A stretch of DNA of 64,000 nt, taken from the NCBI RefSeq assembly GCF_024494575.1, contig NZ_JANHDO010000002.1, positions 1 to 64,000 of the forward strand, given 5' to 3'. Origin of the DNA: Halorubrum salinum (GTDB taxonomy: Archaea > Halobacteriota > Halobacteria > Halobacteriales > Haloferacaceae). Below, in pieces: positions 34,706 to 43,439 of this stretch; the first letter of the stretch is position 1; every line of letters starts with the position of its first letter. A program made the translations under genes and the position numbers. The notes beneath the pieces are model-generated. The model saw only the letters and a program-made list of their open reading frames with translations, did not search any database and was not told where the DNA came from.

Positions 34706-35383
34706 TCACAGGTACCCGTCGCGCTCGGCTAAAAGCAGTCCTTCGAGCGTCGCGTCGTTCGTCGGAGGCGAGCGCGCGAGTGACAGCGCCTCGTCGATCG
34801 GCACGGCTCGCGGTTCGAGGAACTCGTTGCTGTCGGCCTCGACGTCGACCGGTTCGAGCCCCTCGGCGACTACGTAGCCGCGCTTGTGGCGGAGCACGCC
34901 CGTCGAACACCACACCTCCTGTAAGAGCGCGGTCGAGTCGGGTGCGAACCCCGTCTCCTCGGCGAGTTCGCGCGCTCCCGCCTCGGTGTACGTCTCACCG
35001 GGCTCGACGATCCCCGCCGGCAGCTCCGACTGGGTGTTTCGCACGGTCGGACGGTACTGATCGACGAACAACACGTCGCCGTCGGCGACCGCGATCACGA
35101 CGGTCGCGGGTGACAGCTCCGCCCAGTAGTACTTCTTCTCCGACCCGTCCGGCTGCTCGACGCGGTCGTATCCGCCGACGAACCACCCTTCGTCGTACTC
35201 GACGACGACCTCTCTCACCGGCCACTCCGGCTCGCCGGGCAGCGAGTGCGTGCGGCCGTCCGCGAACGCCGGGAGGTCCCGGAGGTCAGAAGCGGGCTCG
35301 CGGCGGTCGCGTGCGGGCGCGTCGCTCCCGCCGTCGTCGACGCTGTTCCCGCCTCCGATCGCTCCGTCGTCGCCACCGGTCAC
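34706..35383 (-). CDS. Nudix hydrolase, ADP-ribose-pyrophosphatase-like
   Basis: The product has 225 residues. The Nudix box is complete (GIVEPGETYTEAGARELAEE followed by TG), in a domain from about residue 45 (PVREVVVEYDEGWFVGGYDR). The overall layout, with YDR and a leading beta domain, is like ADP-ribose pyrophosphatases, but the substrate is not certain. The start is a GTG overlapping the preceding TGA as GTGA. The first 40 residues are low complexity. It is co-transcribed with the small membrane protein upstream. Confidence 0.85.
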   Translation of the reverse strand: MTGGDDGAIGGGNSVDDGGSDAPARDRREPASDLRDLPAFADGRTHSLPGEPEWPVREVVVEYDEGWFVGGYDRVEQPDGSEKKYYWAELSPATVVIAVADGDVLFVDQYRPTVRNTQSELPAGIVEPGETYTEAGARELAEETGFAPDSTALLQEVWCSTGVLRHKRGYVVAEGLEPVDVEADSNEFLEPRAVPIDEALSLARSPPTNDATLEGLLLAERDGYL

Positions 35384-35763
35384 GGTCGAACCACCTCCAC
35401 GCGGTAGGTCTCCCCCTCGTACCGGACCCGCGCCATCTCCGTCGTCGCGGCTTCCGGACGCTGTTGGACGAGCGATCCCATCTCGTCGAAGGGGCTGTGC
35501 GTGAACGGCTCTTTGATCCCGTACGGGCCGGTCTGGTACTCCGGAGAACGACCGTCGTCGCTCGTGAGCGCGCCCACGAGGTACGGATACCGGCGCTCGG
35601 AGACGTTTGTCACGTCGATCGCCGGCTCGTCGGTCTCGATCGGCTCGGCGGTGAGGTAGTAGGGGTCGCCGGTGCCGAGATAGCTCGGGAGCGCGCCCAG
35701 CGCGAGCAGCGCGACGACGACCAGCGCGATTGCGACGACGAGGTTCCGGGTGACCCGGCGCAT
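35380..35763 (-). CDS. small membrane-anchored protein, unknown function
   Basis: The product has 127 residues. One N-terminal helix (RNLVVAIALVVVALLALGAL) is followed by a soluble domain with SERRYPYLVGALTSDD and a C-terminal TEMARVRYEGETYRVEVVRP. I do not recognise it. Its stop overlaps the Nudix start (GTGA), so the two are coupled. The gene begins next to the 35-bp tandem repeat, which takes the place of a normal promoter. Confidence 0.75.
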   Translation of the reverse strand: MRRVTRNLVVAIALVVVALLALGALPSYLGTGDPYYLTAEPIETDEPAIDVTNVSERRYPYLVGALTSDDGRSPEYQTGPYGIKEPFTHSPFDEMGSLVQQRPEAATTEMARVRYEGETYRVEVVRP

Positions 35764-35773
35764 ACCCACCGTT

Positions 35774-35878
35774 GGCACCGCCGCGGAATACCGGTTTCGC
35801 CGTCGGCTGGCACCGCCGCGGAACACCGGTTTCGCCGTCGGCTGGCACCGCCGCGGAACACCGGTTTCGCCGTCGGCT
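35774..35878. repeat. 35-bp tandem repeat, three copies
   Basis: The unit GGCACCGCCGCGGAACACCG plus GTTTCGCCGTCGGCT recurs at 35774, 35809 and 35844 without spacers. Copies two and three are identical; copy one differs at one base (AATACC for AACACC). Each unit contains the palindromes CCGCGG and ACCGGT. It lies between divergent genes, immediately upstream of the small membrane protein and 59 bases from the DUF5787 start. Confidence 0.9.
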
Positions 35879-35937
35879 CGTCGTCGTTCGCCCCAGTTCC
35901 CGATGCGTTTTAGCCGCCGGCGCTCCTTCCGGTGGGC

Positions 35938-36894
35938 ATGGAGTACCGGTTCGAGCTGGCGCTCTGTGCCGCGCTCGAATCGCCCGACTCGGTCGTCGCG
36001 AGACAGCTCGGTGCCGGCGTCACGAACCCCGGCGGTCGGATCGTCGACGTCTGCGTGCTCACGCCCGGTCCCGGATTCGACCGCCGCGCGTCGATCACCG
36101 CCGACCGCATTCCCGACCCCGCGATCGAGGCGGCCGTCGGGCCGGGGGAGGCGGTCCCCGTCTCGGCGGCGTTCGACCTCCCGGCCGACCGCGCCGCCGC
36201 GGTAATCGACCGGGCGGTCGGCGTCGGCTACCTCGAACGCGATCGCCGCGACGGCCGGGCGGTCGTCCGCGCGACCGCACGGTACCCCGACGACTGGATC
36301 GGCTCGCTGACGGCGATCGAGAACAAGCCGGACCTGTCGACGCCCGGCGACCTGGCCGCGCAACTGCGCTACGACGTCGCGCTCGGATTATTCGACGAGG
36401 TCGTGCTCGCGACCGGCTCGTACGTCACGCGCGCGCATCTCAATCGAATTCCGGAGACCGTCGGAGTCTGGCGGTTCGATCCGGAGAGCGGCGACCGCGA
36501 GGTGGTTCGAGAACCGACCCGCCTCGACCCCGGCGCGTCGGGCGTCGAGATCCGCGACGAACGCGCGCTCCGAACGGACGTCGCGCTCGTCGATCCGGCC
36601 GAGAAGGCCCGCAAGCGACGCCGGATCGCCGAGCGCGCCTACGGGAAGGGGTGGCGACCGGACCCGCCACGGTGCGTGTACGCGCGGGCGACCGACGACG
36701 GCCGCCCCCACTGCGACCGCTTCGACCAAATCGTCGACCCCGGCCGCGACTGCGGCACGACCTGCGCCGCGTTCGAACCGGCCGACCCGCCGGCGCTCGA
36801 TCGCGACCGGCTGCGCGACGCGCGAACCGCGTGGGTCGCAGATCCCGACGGAGCGGAGCCACGCCGACAGGCGAGCCTCTCGCGGTTCCGGTAG
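35938..36894 (+). CDS. DUF5787-like protein, putative PD-(D/E)XK Fe-S nuclease
   Basis: The product has 318 residues. D37 (GGRIVDVCVL), E128-N-K130 (AIENKPDL) and QLRYD at 142-146 resemble the D, E-x-K and Q-x-x-Y motifs of RecB/Cas4-type nucleases. The C-terminal part has four Cys in a CX12CX12CX3C pattern (CVYARAT, HCDRF, DCGTTC), plus C10 near the start. One N-terminal and several C-terminal cysteines are the Cas4/AddB Fe-S layout. A helical region lies between. No Cas or Rec partner is adjacent. The family is to my knowledge haloarchaeal. Nuclease function is inference. Confidence 0.65.
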   Translation: MEYRFELALCAALESPDSVVARQLGAGVTNPGGRIVDVCVLTPGPGFDRRASITADRIPDPAIEAAVGPGEAVPVSAAFDLPADRAAAVIDRAVGVGYLERDRRDGRAVVRATARYPDDWIGSLTAIENKPDLSTPGDLAAQLRYDVALGLFDEVVLATGSYVTRAHLNRIPETVGVWRFDPESGDREVVREPTRLDPGASGVEIRDERALRTDVALVDPAEKARKRRRIAERAYGKGWRPDPPRCVYARATDDGRPHCDRFDQIVDPGRDCGTTCAAFEPADPPALDRDRLRDARTAWVADPDGAEPRRQASLSRFR

Positions 36895-36994
36895 CGGTCC
36901 GCGGCCGCGCTCCGGTTCGCCCCACCGTCCGAACCGATACCGCGGTACCGTGTGACGTGAGAACTCTTATACGTCGACGGCGGAATCCTCTGGT

Positions 36995-37399
36995 ATGGAC
37001 GATATCGACGACGTGTTCGTCGCGCGACTGATGACGAGCGACCTCCACACCGTGACCCCGGACACACTCGTGGAAGACGCGGCCGCGGTGCTTCTCGACA
37101 ACGACGTCAGCTCGGCGCTCGTCGTCGACGACGGGACGCTCGTGGGGATCCTCACGACGACCGACTTCGTCGACATCGTGGCCAAGAGCCAGCCGAAAGC
37201 CGAGACGACGGTCGAGCGGTACATGAGTCCCGACCCGATCACGGCGGGCGCACAGGACTCCGTCGCGGCCGTCGCGGCGACGATGATCGAACACGGCATC
37301 CACCACGTGCCCGTCGTCGACGGCGGTACCCCGATCGGTATCATCACCACCTCTGATTTCGCCGCGTACGTCTCTTCTCCGGAGGCCCCGTCGCCATAG
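36995..37399 (+). CDS. CBS-domain pair protein
   Basis: The product has 134 residues, two CBS domains and little else (LMTSDLHTVTPDTLVEDAA and YMSPDPITAGAQDSVAAVA starts; VGILTTTDFVDIV and IGIITTSDFAAYV ends). Such pairs bind adenine nucleotides or S-adenosyl compounds and signal energy state. The CTTATACG box at 36965 lies about 27 bases before the ATG, so the message is leaderless. No partner enzyme is adjacent. Confidence 0.9.
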   Translation: MDDIDDVFVARLMTSDLHTVTPDTLVEDAAAVLLDNDVSSALVVDDGTLVGILTTTDFVDIVAKSQPKAETTVERYMSPDPITAGAQDSVAAVAATMIEHGIHHVPVVDGGTPIGIITTSDFAAYVSSPEAPSP

Positions 37400-37456
37400 T
37401 CCCCGAACTCCCGTCTATATTGCCGATATCTCTGACGCTAAGACTGCCGCCCCCGG

Positions 37457-37575
37457 CATATTTAAGTACACTCACCCGCTTTCGTCAAATGACGCTTCGC
37501 TTGGAGGGCCGAAGCGTCAGCGGGGACCTACTGAACGACGCGGCCGTGCCACTTTTTCCGGCACGGCCGCGCCGT
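37457..37575 (+). ncRNA. candidate structured small RNA with two strong hairpins
   Basis: A good TATA (CATATTTAAG, 37458-37467) predicts a start near 37488-37492. The first transcribed bases fold into a perfect 10-bp hairpin (TGACGCTTCG / CGAAGCGTCA, 37490-37519). After a 20-base single-stranded link comes a perfect 11-bp hairpin (GCGGCCGTGCC / GGCACGGCCGC, 37540-37570) with TTTTT in its loop. An ORF opens at the same place but codon use is poor and it runs antisense through dut, so RNA is the better reading. An attenuator or CBS terminator is the alternative. Confidence 0.45.
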
Positions 37576-37645
37576 TCGTTCCTTTCGACCGCCGAGCGAT
37601 GCGGCCGTGTTCCGGCGTTTTCTCGATCAACCGGCTCCCGTCTCC

Positions 37646-38119
37646 TCAGAGGTTCTCTCTCTGATACGCGCCCGCGTACGTCTCTTCGTGGTCCGCCTCG
37701 GCCAACACCAACTGCGCGATCCGCGCTCCCGGCTCGATCTCGATCTCGTGTCCCACATCGAGGCGTCCTTCGCCGATTCCCTCGTAGCCCGCGTCCCACA
37801 CCGCCGTGTCGAGCGTACACGAGTTCCGAAGCAGCGTCGACCGGGGGAGAACGAACCCGACCCGCTCCTCGGGTATCCGCACCGGCTCGCCGTACCGCAC
37901 CACGTACGTCCCCGCGTCCAGGCGGTAGGCCCCGCCGTCGCCGCTCAGTTCCTCGCGTTCGCCGACGCGCTTCCCGTCGCGGCCGACGACTCCCGGCTCG
38001 GTTTGCTCGAAGACCGCGCCCAGCGTGAGGTCGACGCCGTTCGGCTGCCGCTGTGTGTCGTCGAGGTCGGCGTCGCCCGCTTCGAGCGCCGCTGCCACCG
38101 CCGCGCCTGAGTCGAACAT
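37646..38119 (-). CDS. dut: dUTPase / dCTP-deaminase-superfamily protein
   Basis: The product has 157 residues. The trimeric dUTPase/DCD fold motifs are visible: PNGVDLTLG, VGFVLPRSTLLRN, TLDTAVWDAGYEGIGEG and EPGARIAQLVLAEA. The DAGYEG motif with no DCD-specific insert favours dUTP hydrolysis, which keeps uracil out of DNA and supplies dUMP. Length and start are normal for haloarchaeal enzymes. The next gene upstream is aconitase in the opposite direction, with 265 bases between. Confidence 0.88.
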   Translation of the reverse strand: MFDSGAAVAAALEAGDADLDDTQRQPNGVDLTLGAVFEQTEPGVVGRDGKRVGEREELSGDGGAYRLDAGTYVVRYGEPVRIPEERVGFVLPRSTLLRNSCTLDTAVWDAGYEGIGEGRLDVGHEIEIEPGARIAQLVLAEADHEETYAGAYQRENL

Positions 38120-38347
38120 ACCCGCCCGGACCCGCGGGCGAGACTAAACCGTGTCGACCGCTCGATCCGTCGAACGCGGCACCGATCGTCGCCGCCCAGT
38201 TGCGGGCTGAGACAGCGATATTAGCCTTTATGGGCCTTAAACACTCGTTACGCCTATCTCTCTCGTGGTGTGTGATACCACACGCATTTCGGGTCGAAAA
38301 TTGCTGGACCAGTCGATCTAACACGGTCGATCTCCCGGAAAACTCGC

Positions 38348-38360
38348 GGGTTTTATATCC
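38348..38360 (+). promoter_or_regulatory. TATA box of the aconitase gene
   Basis: GGTTTTATATCC stands about 27-30 bases before the aconitase ATG. The inverted repeat GTGGTGTGTGATACCACAC at 38264-38282 lies farther upstream and could be an operator. Confidence 0.6.
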
Positions 38361-38384
38361 ACGGGAAAGCCAACTCCGGATGAT

Positions 38385-40367
38385 ATGGGACAAACGATTA
38401 CGGAGAAGATCCTCGATGAGCATCTCGTCGAGGGCGAGCTGACGCCCGGCGAGGAGATCGGCATCGACATCGACCAAGTGCTTACCCAGGACACCACGGG
38501 TACGATGGTGTGGCTCCAGTTCGAGGCGCTGGAGATGGACGAGGTCCAGACGGAGCTCGCCGCGCAGTACTGCGACCACCAGACGTACCAGTTCGACTTC
38601 AAAAACACCGACGACCACCGCTTCCTCCGCTCTGCGGCCGGCACCTACGGCGCGTACTTCTCTCGGCCCGGCAACGGTATCTGTCATCAGGTTCACAAGG
38701 AGAACTTCGCCGCCCCCGGAAAGACGCTCCTCGGCTCCGACTCGCACACCCCGACGCCGGGCGGGCTCGGCCAGCTCGCGATCGGCGCGGGCGGCCTCGA
38801 CATCGCCGTCGCGATGGGCGGCGGCCCGTACTACGTCGAGATGCCCGAGGTCGTCAACGTTCACCTCGAAGGCGAGCTTCCCGAGTGGGCGACCGCCAAG
38901 GACGTCGCGCTTCACCTGCTCGGCGAGCTGACCGTCAAAGGCGGCGTCGGCAAGATCTTCGAGTACACCGGCCCCGGTGCCGAGAACCTCACCATCCCCG
39001 AGCGGACGACGATCACGAACCTCGGGACGGAGCTCGGTGCCACCTCCTCGATCTTCGGTACCGACGAGAAGACGAAAGACTGGCTGGCGCGCCAGGACCG
39101 CGAAGACGAATTCGTCGAGCTCTCGCCCGACGAGGACGCGGAGTACGCGGAGACGATCGAGGTCGACTTAGACGAGCTCGAACCGCTCGTGGCCGCCCCG
39201 TCGATGCCCGACAACGTCGCCCCCGTCAGCGAGTACGAGGGAACCGACGTCGAGCAGGTCATCGTCGGCTCCTGTACCAACGGTGCCTACGAGGACATCC
39301 TCCCCAGCGCGAAGATGCTGGAGGGCCGCGAGGTCGCGAAACAGACCGAGATGATCGTCGCGCCCGGATCCAAGCAGGCCTCCGAGATGCTGGCCCGCGA
39401 GGGCTGGACCGCGGAGATGATGGCGGCCGGCGTCAACTTCTCCGAGGCGACCTGCGGTGCGTGTATCGGCATCGGTCACGTGCCCGCCTCCGACTCCGTC
39501 TCGCTGCGTACCTTCAACCGCAACTTCGAGGGCCGCTCGGGCATCGAAGACGACTCCGTGTTCCTCTGTTCGCCCGAGGTCGCAACCGCGGCTGCCATCA
39601 CGGGCGAGATCGTCGACCCGCGAGACCTGGCCGACGACCTCGGCGACCTCGAAGCGCCCGGCCTGGAGATGGGAACGAAGTACGGTCCCGGAATGGGGCA
39701 GGACGACTCCGACATCATCTCGCCCGACGAGGCGATCGACGACGGACTCGTCAAGGGCCCGAACATCGGCGACGTGCCGCTGAAAGACGGGATCGACGTG
39801 GACGGCGGCGAAGCGCTCCTCAAGATGGAGGACAACATCACCACCGACCACATCATCCCGGCGACCGCGGACATCCTGAAGTTCCGCTCGAACATCGAGA
39901 AGCTCTCCGAGTTCACGCTCTCGCGCGTCGACGACACGTTCGCACAGCGCGCGCTCGACGCCGACGGCGGCGTCCTCGTGGCCGGCGAGAACTACGGGCA
40001 GGGCTCCTCGCGTGAACACGCCGCCCTCTGTCCGATGTACCTCGGTATCGAGGCCGTGTTCGCCCAGAGCTTCGCCCGCATTCACAAGGCGAACCTGTTC
40101 AACTTCGGTATCGTCCCGCTCGCGATCGACGCGGAGACGTACGAACAGATCGACCAGGGCGACGACATCGAGATCGTCGACGACGTGCCCGCCGGCGTCA
40201 ACTCCGGCCAGACGGAGTTCACCGCGCGCGTGAACGACGACTGGGAGTTCACCGCCGAACTCGACGCCTCCGAACGCGAGCGCGAGATCCTCGCCGCCGG
40301 CGGCAAGCTCTCGTGGGTCAAACAGCAGCACCAGGGCGGTTCCGGCGCTGCCCCGGCCGACGACTGA
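38385..40367 (+). CDS. acn: aconitate hydratase
   Basis: The product has 660 residues. Cluster ligands are in GSCTNGAYEDI and CGACIGIGH; the substrate loops GSDSHTPTPGGLG and YGQGSSREHAALCP are intact. This short form (about 660, not 900) is the archaeal-type aconitase. It interconverts citrate and isocitrate in the TCA cycle. The start GQTITEKILDEHL is normal for the family. It ends in a T-tract and converges on rps7. Confidence 0.97.
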   Translation: MGQTITEKILDEHLVEGELTPGEEIGIDIDQVLTQDTTGTMVWLQFEALEMDEVQTELAAQYCDHQTYQFDFKNTDDHRFLRSAAGTYGAYFSRPGNGICHQVHKENFAAPGKTLLGSDSHTPTPGGLGQLAIGAGGLDIAVAMGGGPYYVEMPEVVNVHLEGELPEWATAKDVALHLLGELTVKGGVGKIFEYTGPGAENLTIPERTTITNLGTELGATSSIFGTDEKTKDWLARQDREDEFVELSPDEDAEYAETIEVDLDELEPLVAAPSMPDNVAPVSEYEGTDVEQVIVGSCTNGAYEDILPSAKMLEGREVAKQTEMIVAPGSKQASEMLAREGWTAEMMAAGVNFSEATCGACIGIGHVPASDSVSLRTFNRNFEGRSGIEDDSVFLCSPEVATAAAITGEIVDPRDLADDLGDLEAPGLEMGTKYGPGMGQDDSDIISPDEAIDDGLVKGPNIGDVPLKDGIDVDGGEALLKMEDNITTDHIIPATADILKFRSNIEKLSEFTLSRVDDTFAQRALDADGGVLVAGENYGQGSSREHAALCPMYLGIEAVFAQSFARIHKANLFNFGIVPLAIDAETYEQIDQGDDIEIVDDVPAGVNSGQTEFTARVNDDWEFTAELDASEREREILAAGGKLSWVKQQHQGGSGAAPADD

Positions 40368-40394
40368 GCACGCGCAGACCCGCGGTCCTCGCTA

Positions 40395-40400
40395 TTTTTT
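40395..40400 (+). terminator. T-tract terminator after aconitase
   Basis: TTTTTT lies 28 bases after the aconitase stop codon. No hairpin is evident, as usual for archaeal termination. Confidence 0.5.
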
Positions 40401-40531
40401 AGTCACGCAGAGCGCCTCGCTCTCCTCGACGGTTGACTCTCAGTTCGCGTCGTCGCTTCCGAGAGCCGCTGCTCACGAAGCGGGTCAGCAAAAACGAAAA
40501 CCACGACTTCGCCGGTACGCGGGAGCCGGCC

Positions 40532-41185
40532 TCAGCGGGCGGCGGCGGCGACGCGCTCGCGCTCCTCCTTCTGTGAGATGGAGTACGAACGTTCCGCGTC
40601 GTAGTCGGCGGCGGCGACCAGCTCGTTCGCGAGCGCGTCGGCGGCGGACGTGCTCGACTTGTACGTCGCGCTGGCGACGCCGTCGGAAATGAACAGCAGC
40701 GCCTGGTCGACGCGGCGCTGCGGTGCGACGTCGACCGCTTTCGGGACGGAGATGCCGCCGTACTTCAGGCGGACGGTCTCCTCGCGAGGCGCGGCGTTCT
40801 CCACGGCGCTGACGAGGATCTGGACCGGGTTCTCCTCGGTGCGCTCGTGGACGATGTCGAAGGCGTCGCGGACGATCCGCGTCGCCTGCTGTTTCTTGCC
40901 CGTGTTCTCCTCGGTCTGCATCAGGCGGTTGATCAGCCGCTCGACTAAGGAGATCTCCGACTTCTTGAACTGCTTTGACGCGTGGCGGCCCATCGTGTGC
41001 GCGATGGGCGTCACGGTCATATAGCGCTTCGTCGAGGGGTCGTCGTAGGCGATCTCGGTGACGTCCCACACGCCGAACAGCTTGGCGTTCTCGTTCGCGG
41101 CCTCGCTCGATGCGGGCGCGTCCGGGTCCGGCTCGTCGGCGGCGACGTCCTCTGTAGACGCCGCCTCGGACTCCTCCCCGCTCAT
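40532..41185 (-). CDS. rps7: 30S ribosomal protein S7
   Basis: The product has 217 residues. A haloarchaeal acidic N-terminal extension of about 35 residues precedes the S7 domain ([54 protein letters not shown]). It binds the 3' domain of 16S rRNA. Its ATG overlaps the rps12 stop as ATGA. In most haloarchaea EF-2 follows; here the next gene is aconitase on the other strand. Confidence 0.97.
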   Translation of the reverse strand: MSGEESEAASTEDVAADEPDPDAPASSEAANENAKLFGVWDVTEIAYDDPSTKRYMTVTPIAHTMGRHASKQFKKSEISLVERLINRLMQTEENTGKKQQATRIVRDAFDIVHERTEENPVQILVSAVENAAPREETVRLKYGGISVPKAVDVAPQRRVDQALLFISDGVASATYKSSTSAADALANELVAAADYDAERSYSISQKEERERVAAAAR

Positions 41186-41610
41186 CGGACGGGCTTCTCC
41201 GCGTTGCCGCGCACCAGTTCGATCATGGAGACGCCGTTGACCTTTTCGACCTTGTAGTTGACACCGGAGAGGTCGCCCATCGCGCGACCCTTGGCCCCAC
41301 CGATCCCGGCGATCGTGACCTCGTCGTGCTCGTCGATGAACGAGATAGCGCCGTCACCGGGACAGAACGCGGTGACCTGCTTCCCGTTCTTGATGAGCTG
41401 GACGCGGACGCACTTTCGGATCGCCGAGTTCGGCTGCTTTGCCTCGATGCCGACCTTCTCCAGTACGATCCCGCGCGCCTGCGGGGCACCTTCGAGGGGG
41501 TCGGACTTCTTTTTGAGCCCGCGCTCGCGCCGAGCGTACTCGGAGTCGGACCAGCGGCGCTTCTGCCGGTCCTGCTTGAGCTTACGGGCCGCGTACTTGC
41601 CGTTCGCCAT
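41182..41610 (-). CDS. rps12: 30S ribosomal protein S12
   Basis: The product has 142 residues. It carries [20 protein letters not shown] at the start and [19 protein letters not shown], the classic decoding-site loop. It is coupled to rps7. A separate TATA-like GCTTAAGTACC (rc, near 41635) lies about 28 bases upstream, so rps12-rps7 can also be transcribed apart from the polymerase operon. Confidence 0.97.
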   Translation of the reverse strand: MANGKYAARKLKQDRQKRRWSDSEYARRERGLKKKSDPLEGAPQARGIVLEKVGIEAKQPNSAIRKCVRVQLIKNGKQVTAFCPGDGAISFIDEHDEVTIAGIGGAKGRAMGDLSGVNYKVEKVNGVSMIELVRGNAEKPVR

Positions 41611-41805
41611 CGTACATCCACTTCCAAACGAAGGTACTTAAGCGTCGTCTTTCGACTCGGAGAAACGCCCGCAGATCGCTCGAACGGTACCTCTCGCCGG
41701 ATCTGAGGCTGTTTCGTGGCCGAAAGACGGTCGCACAGAATCGATGAGCCGATAAGCGGCTGCGAGAGCGCGTCGTTTCCGTCTCGTCGATAGTCGGGCC
41801 GCTCG

Positions 41806-42225
41806 TCAGGTCAACTGGATGTCGTCGATGTCGTGGTGACGCTCCGCCAGCCGTCGCGCCGTCTCGATGTTCGTCCCGTCCGCGCCGATTGCCACGCCGC
41901 GGTCGGCGTCTTGCACCTCGACGTACGCGACCCGATCGTTCTGTTCGGAGATCGTCACCGCGTTCACCGCAGCCGGCGCGAGCGCGTTCGCGACGAACGC
42001 CTCCGGCGTGTCGGCGTCTTCGACTAACTCGATCGACGCGTCGAGCCGTCGCTCGGCTTCCTCGACCGTCTCGCCAGCCTGTCCGACCGCCGAAGCCATC
42101 TCGCCGGCCGGCACGAGGAACACGAGCCGGTCGCTCTCCACGAGGCAGTCGGTCGGAGCGACCCCCGTCAGCTCGTCGAACCGACCGATGTAGCGTCGCG
42201 CCTCGTCGGAGAGCTCGACGCGCAT
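41806..42225 (-). CDS. nusA: NusA-like transcription factor
   Basis: The product has 139 residues made only of the two KH-type RNA-binding domains (GQAGETVEEAERRLD and IGADGTNIETARRLAERH); the N- and S1 domains of bacterial NusA are absent, as in archaea. It binds nascent RNA and may assist termination or pausing. Its ATG overlaps the rpoA2 TGA as TGATG. Confidence 0.94.
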   Translation of the reverse strand: MRVELSDEARRYIGRFDELTGVAPTDCLVESDRLVFLVPAGEMASAVGQAGETVEEAERRLDASIELVEDADTPEAFVANALAPAAVNAVTISEQNDRVAYVEVQDADRGVAIGADGTNIETARRLAERHHDIDDIQLT

Positions 42226-43439
42226 CAGTCGTCGCCGACGACCCGCGAGCCCATCCGGAGGTCGACGTCGCCGGTCCCGAGCGAGATCGGCTTGCCGGCG
42301 ATGACGTTCTCTATGACCCCGTCGAGCTCGTCGTACTCGCCGTGGACCGCGGCGTCGAGCAGGTGGTTGACCGTCACCTCGAACGCCGCGCGCGCGAGCA
42401 CCGAGTCCTTCGACCCGGATATACCGTGGCGACCGATCGACTCGATCTCGCCGTTGTTCGTCATGATGTCGGCGACGAGCATGAGGTGTCGAACGTTCAC
42501 GTCGTCGAGCCCCTGCTCTTCGAGCGTGTTTTTCGTCTCGTCGATGATCGTCTCGCGAGCCGCCTCGACGCCGAGGTTGCGGTACACCTCGTGGATGTTG
42601 TTACACGTGGTTCGCGACGCGTCGACGCCCTCGATGGAGAGCGTGTCGCCGAACGCCGATCCCTCGGTGTAGAGGACGAACTCCTCTCGGCCGTCGATCT
42701 CCTCTTTGCGGATGACGACGCGCTCGATCTCTTCGATACCCTTGAAGACGATGTCGCGGAGCCGCTCGACGAGCTGCAGCAGCTCTCGGTAGCTCGGCTC
42801 GTTCGGGCCGAACTCGATCACCGTTCCCGACTGCCGGGCGTCGACGCCGAGTGAGTCCTCGATCGTCTCCGCGATGATCTCCGCGACTTCGGAGGGGTCC
42901 GAGTGCGTCGGCCACCGCTCCAAGAGGGTGTCGTCGTTGAGGTCGATCCGCACGAGCATGTCGGCGACGTTGGTCGACACGTCTCCGAGCGCGAGGATCC
43001 TGGTCGCCTCGATCGACCAGACGACCTCGTGGGCCTTCTCGCGATTCGTCGCGTACTCGCCTTCGAGGTGGACCGTCATCATCGGCGTGTCCGGCGTCTT
43101 CCGGGCGTCCACCAGCTCGATGAGCCGGGGGAGACCCTGCGTGACGTCGATCTCCGCGACGCCGGCGTAGTGGAACGTGTTCATCGTCATCTGCGTTCCG
43201 GGCTCGCCGATCGACTGCGCCGAGACGGTTCCGACTGGGTCGAGGGGGTCGACTCGCGTGTCGAGATAGCGGTTCTCGACGCCGGTCGCGATGTCTGTGG
43301 CCTGTTCGATGGTGACCTCGCCGGTTTCTGTTGCCTTCCGGTCTATCGCCTCGTACACCTCGCTTTTGAGACGCGGCGGAAGCTCGGTCGCCTCCACGAC
43401 CGCTTCCATGTCGTCGGTGACGTGGTCGTATTCAGTCAT
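42225..43439 (-). CDS. rpoA2: DNA-directed RNA polymerase subunit A'' (Rpo1C)
   Basis: The product has 404 residues. It carries the C-terminal part of the largest subunit ([58 protein letters not shown]). It completes the active centre and trigger loop with subunit A'. It overlaps rpoA1 by eight bases. The split into A' and A'' is standard for archaea. Confidence 0.97.
   Translation of the reverse strand: MTEYDHVTDDMEAVVEATELPPRLKSEVYEAIDRKATETGEVTIEQATDIATGVENRYLDTRVDPLDPVGTVSAQSIGEPGTQMTMNTFHYAGVAEIDVTQGLPRLIELVDARKTPDTPMMTVHLEGEYATNREKAHEVVWSIEATRILALGDVSTNVADMLVRIDLNDDTLLERWPTHSDPSEVAEIIAETIEDSLGVDARQSGTVIEFGPNEPSYRELLQLVERLRDIVFKGIEEIERVVIRKEEIDGREEFVLYTEGSAFGDTLSIEGVDASRTTCNNIHEVYRNLGVEAARETIIDETKNTLEEQGLDDVNVRHLMLVADIMTNNGEIESIGRHGISGSKDSVLARAAFEVTVNHLLDAAVHGEYDELDGVIENVIAGKPISLGTGDVDLRMGSRVVGDD

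Noticed and set aside
35774-35878. Possible CRISPR repeats
   Set aside because: The three 35-bp units abut each other without spacers and no cas gene is nearby.
37420-38028. 202-codon plus-strand frame starting at a TATA-placed ATG near 37489
   Set aside because: Codon use is unlike the genome and it becomes Arg/Pro-rich antisense to dut. The two perfect hairpins favour RNA structure, not coding.
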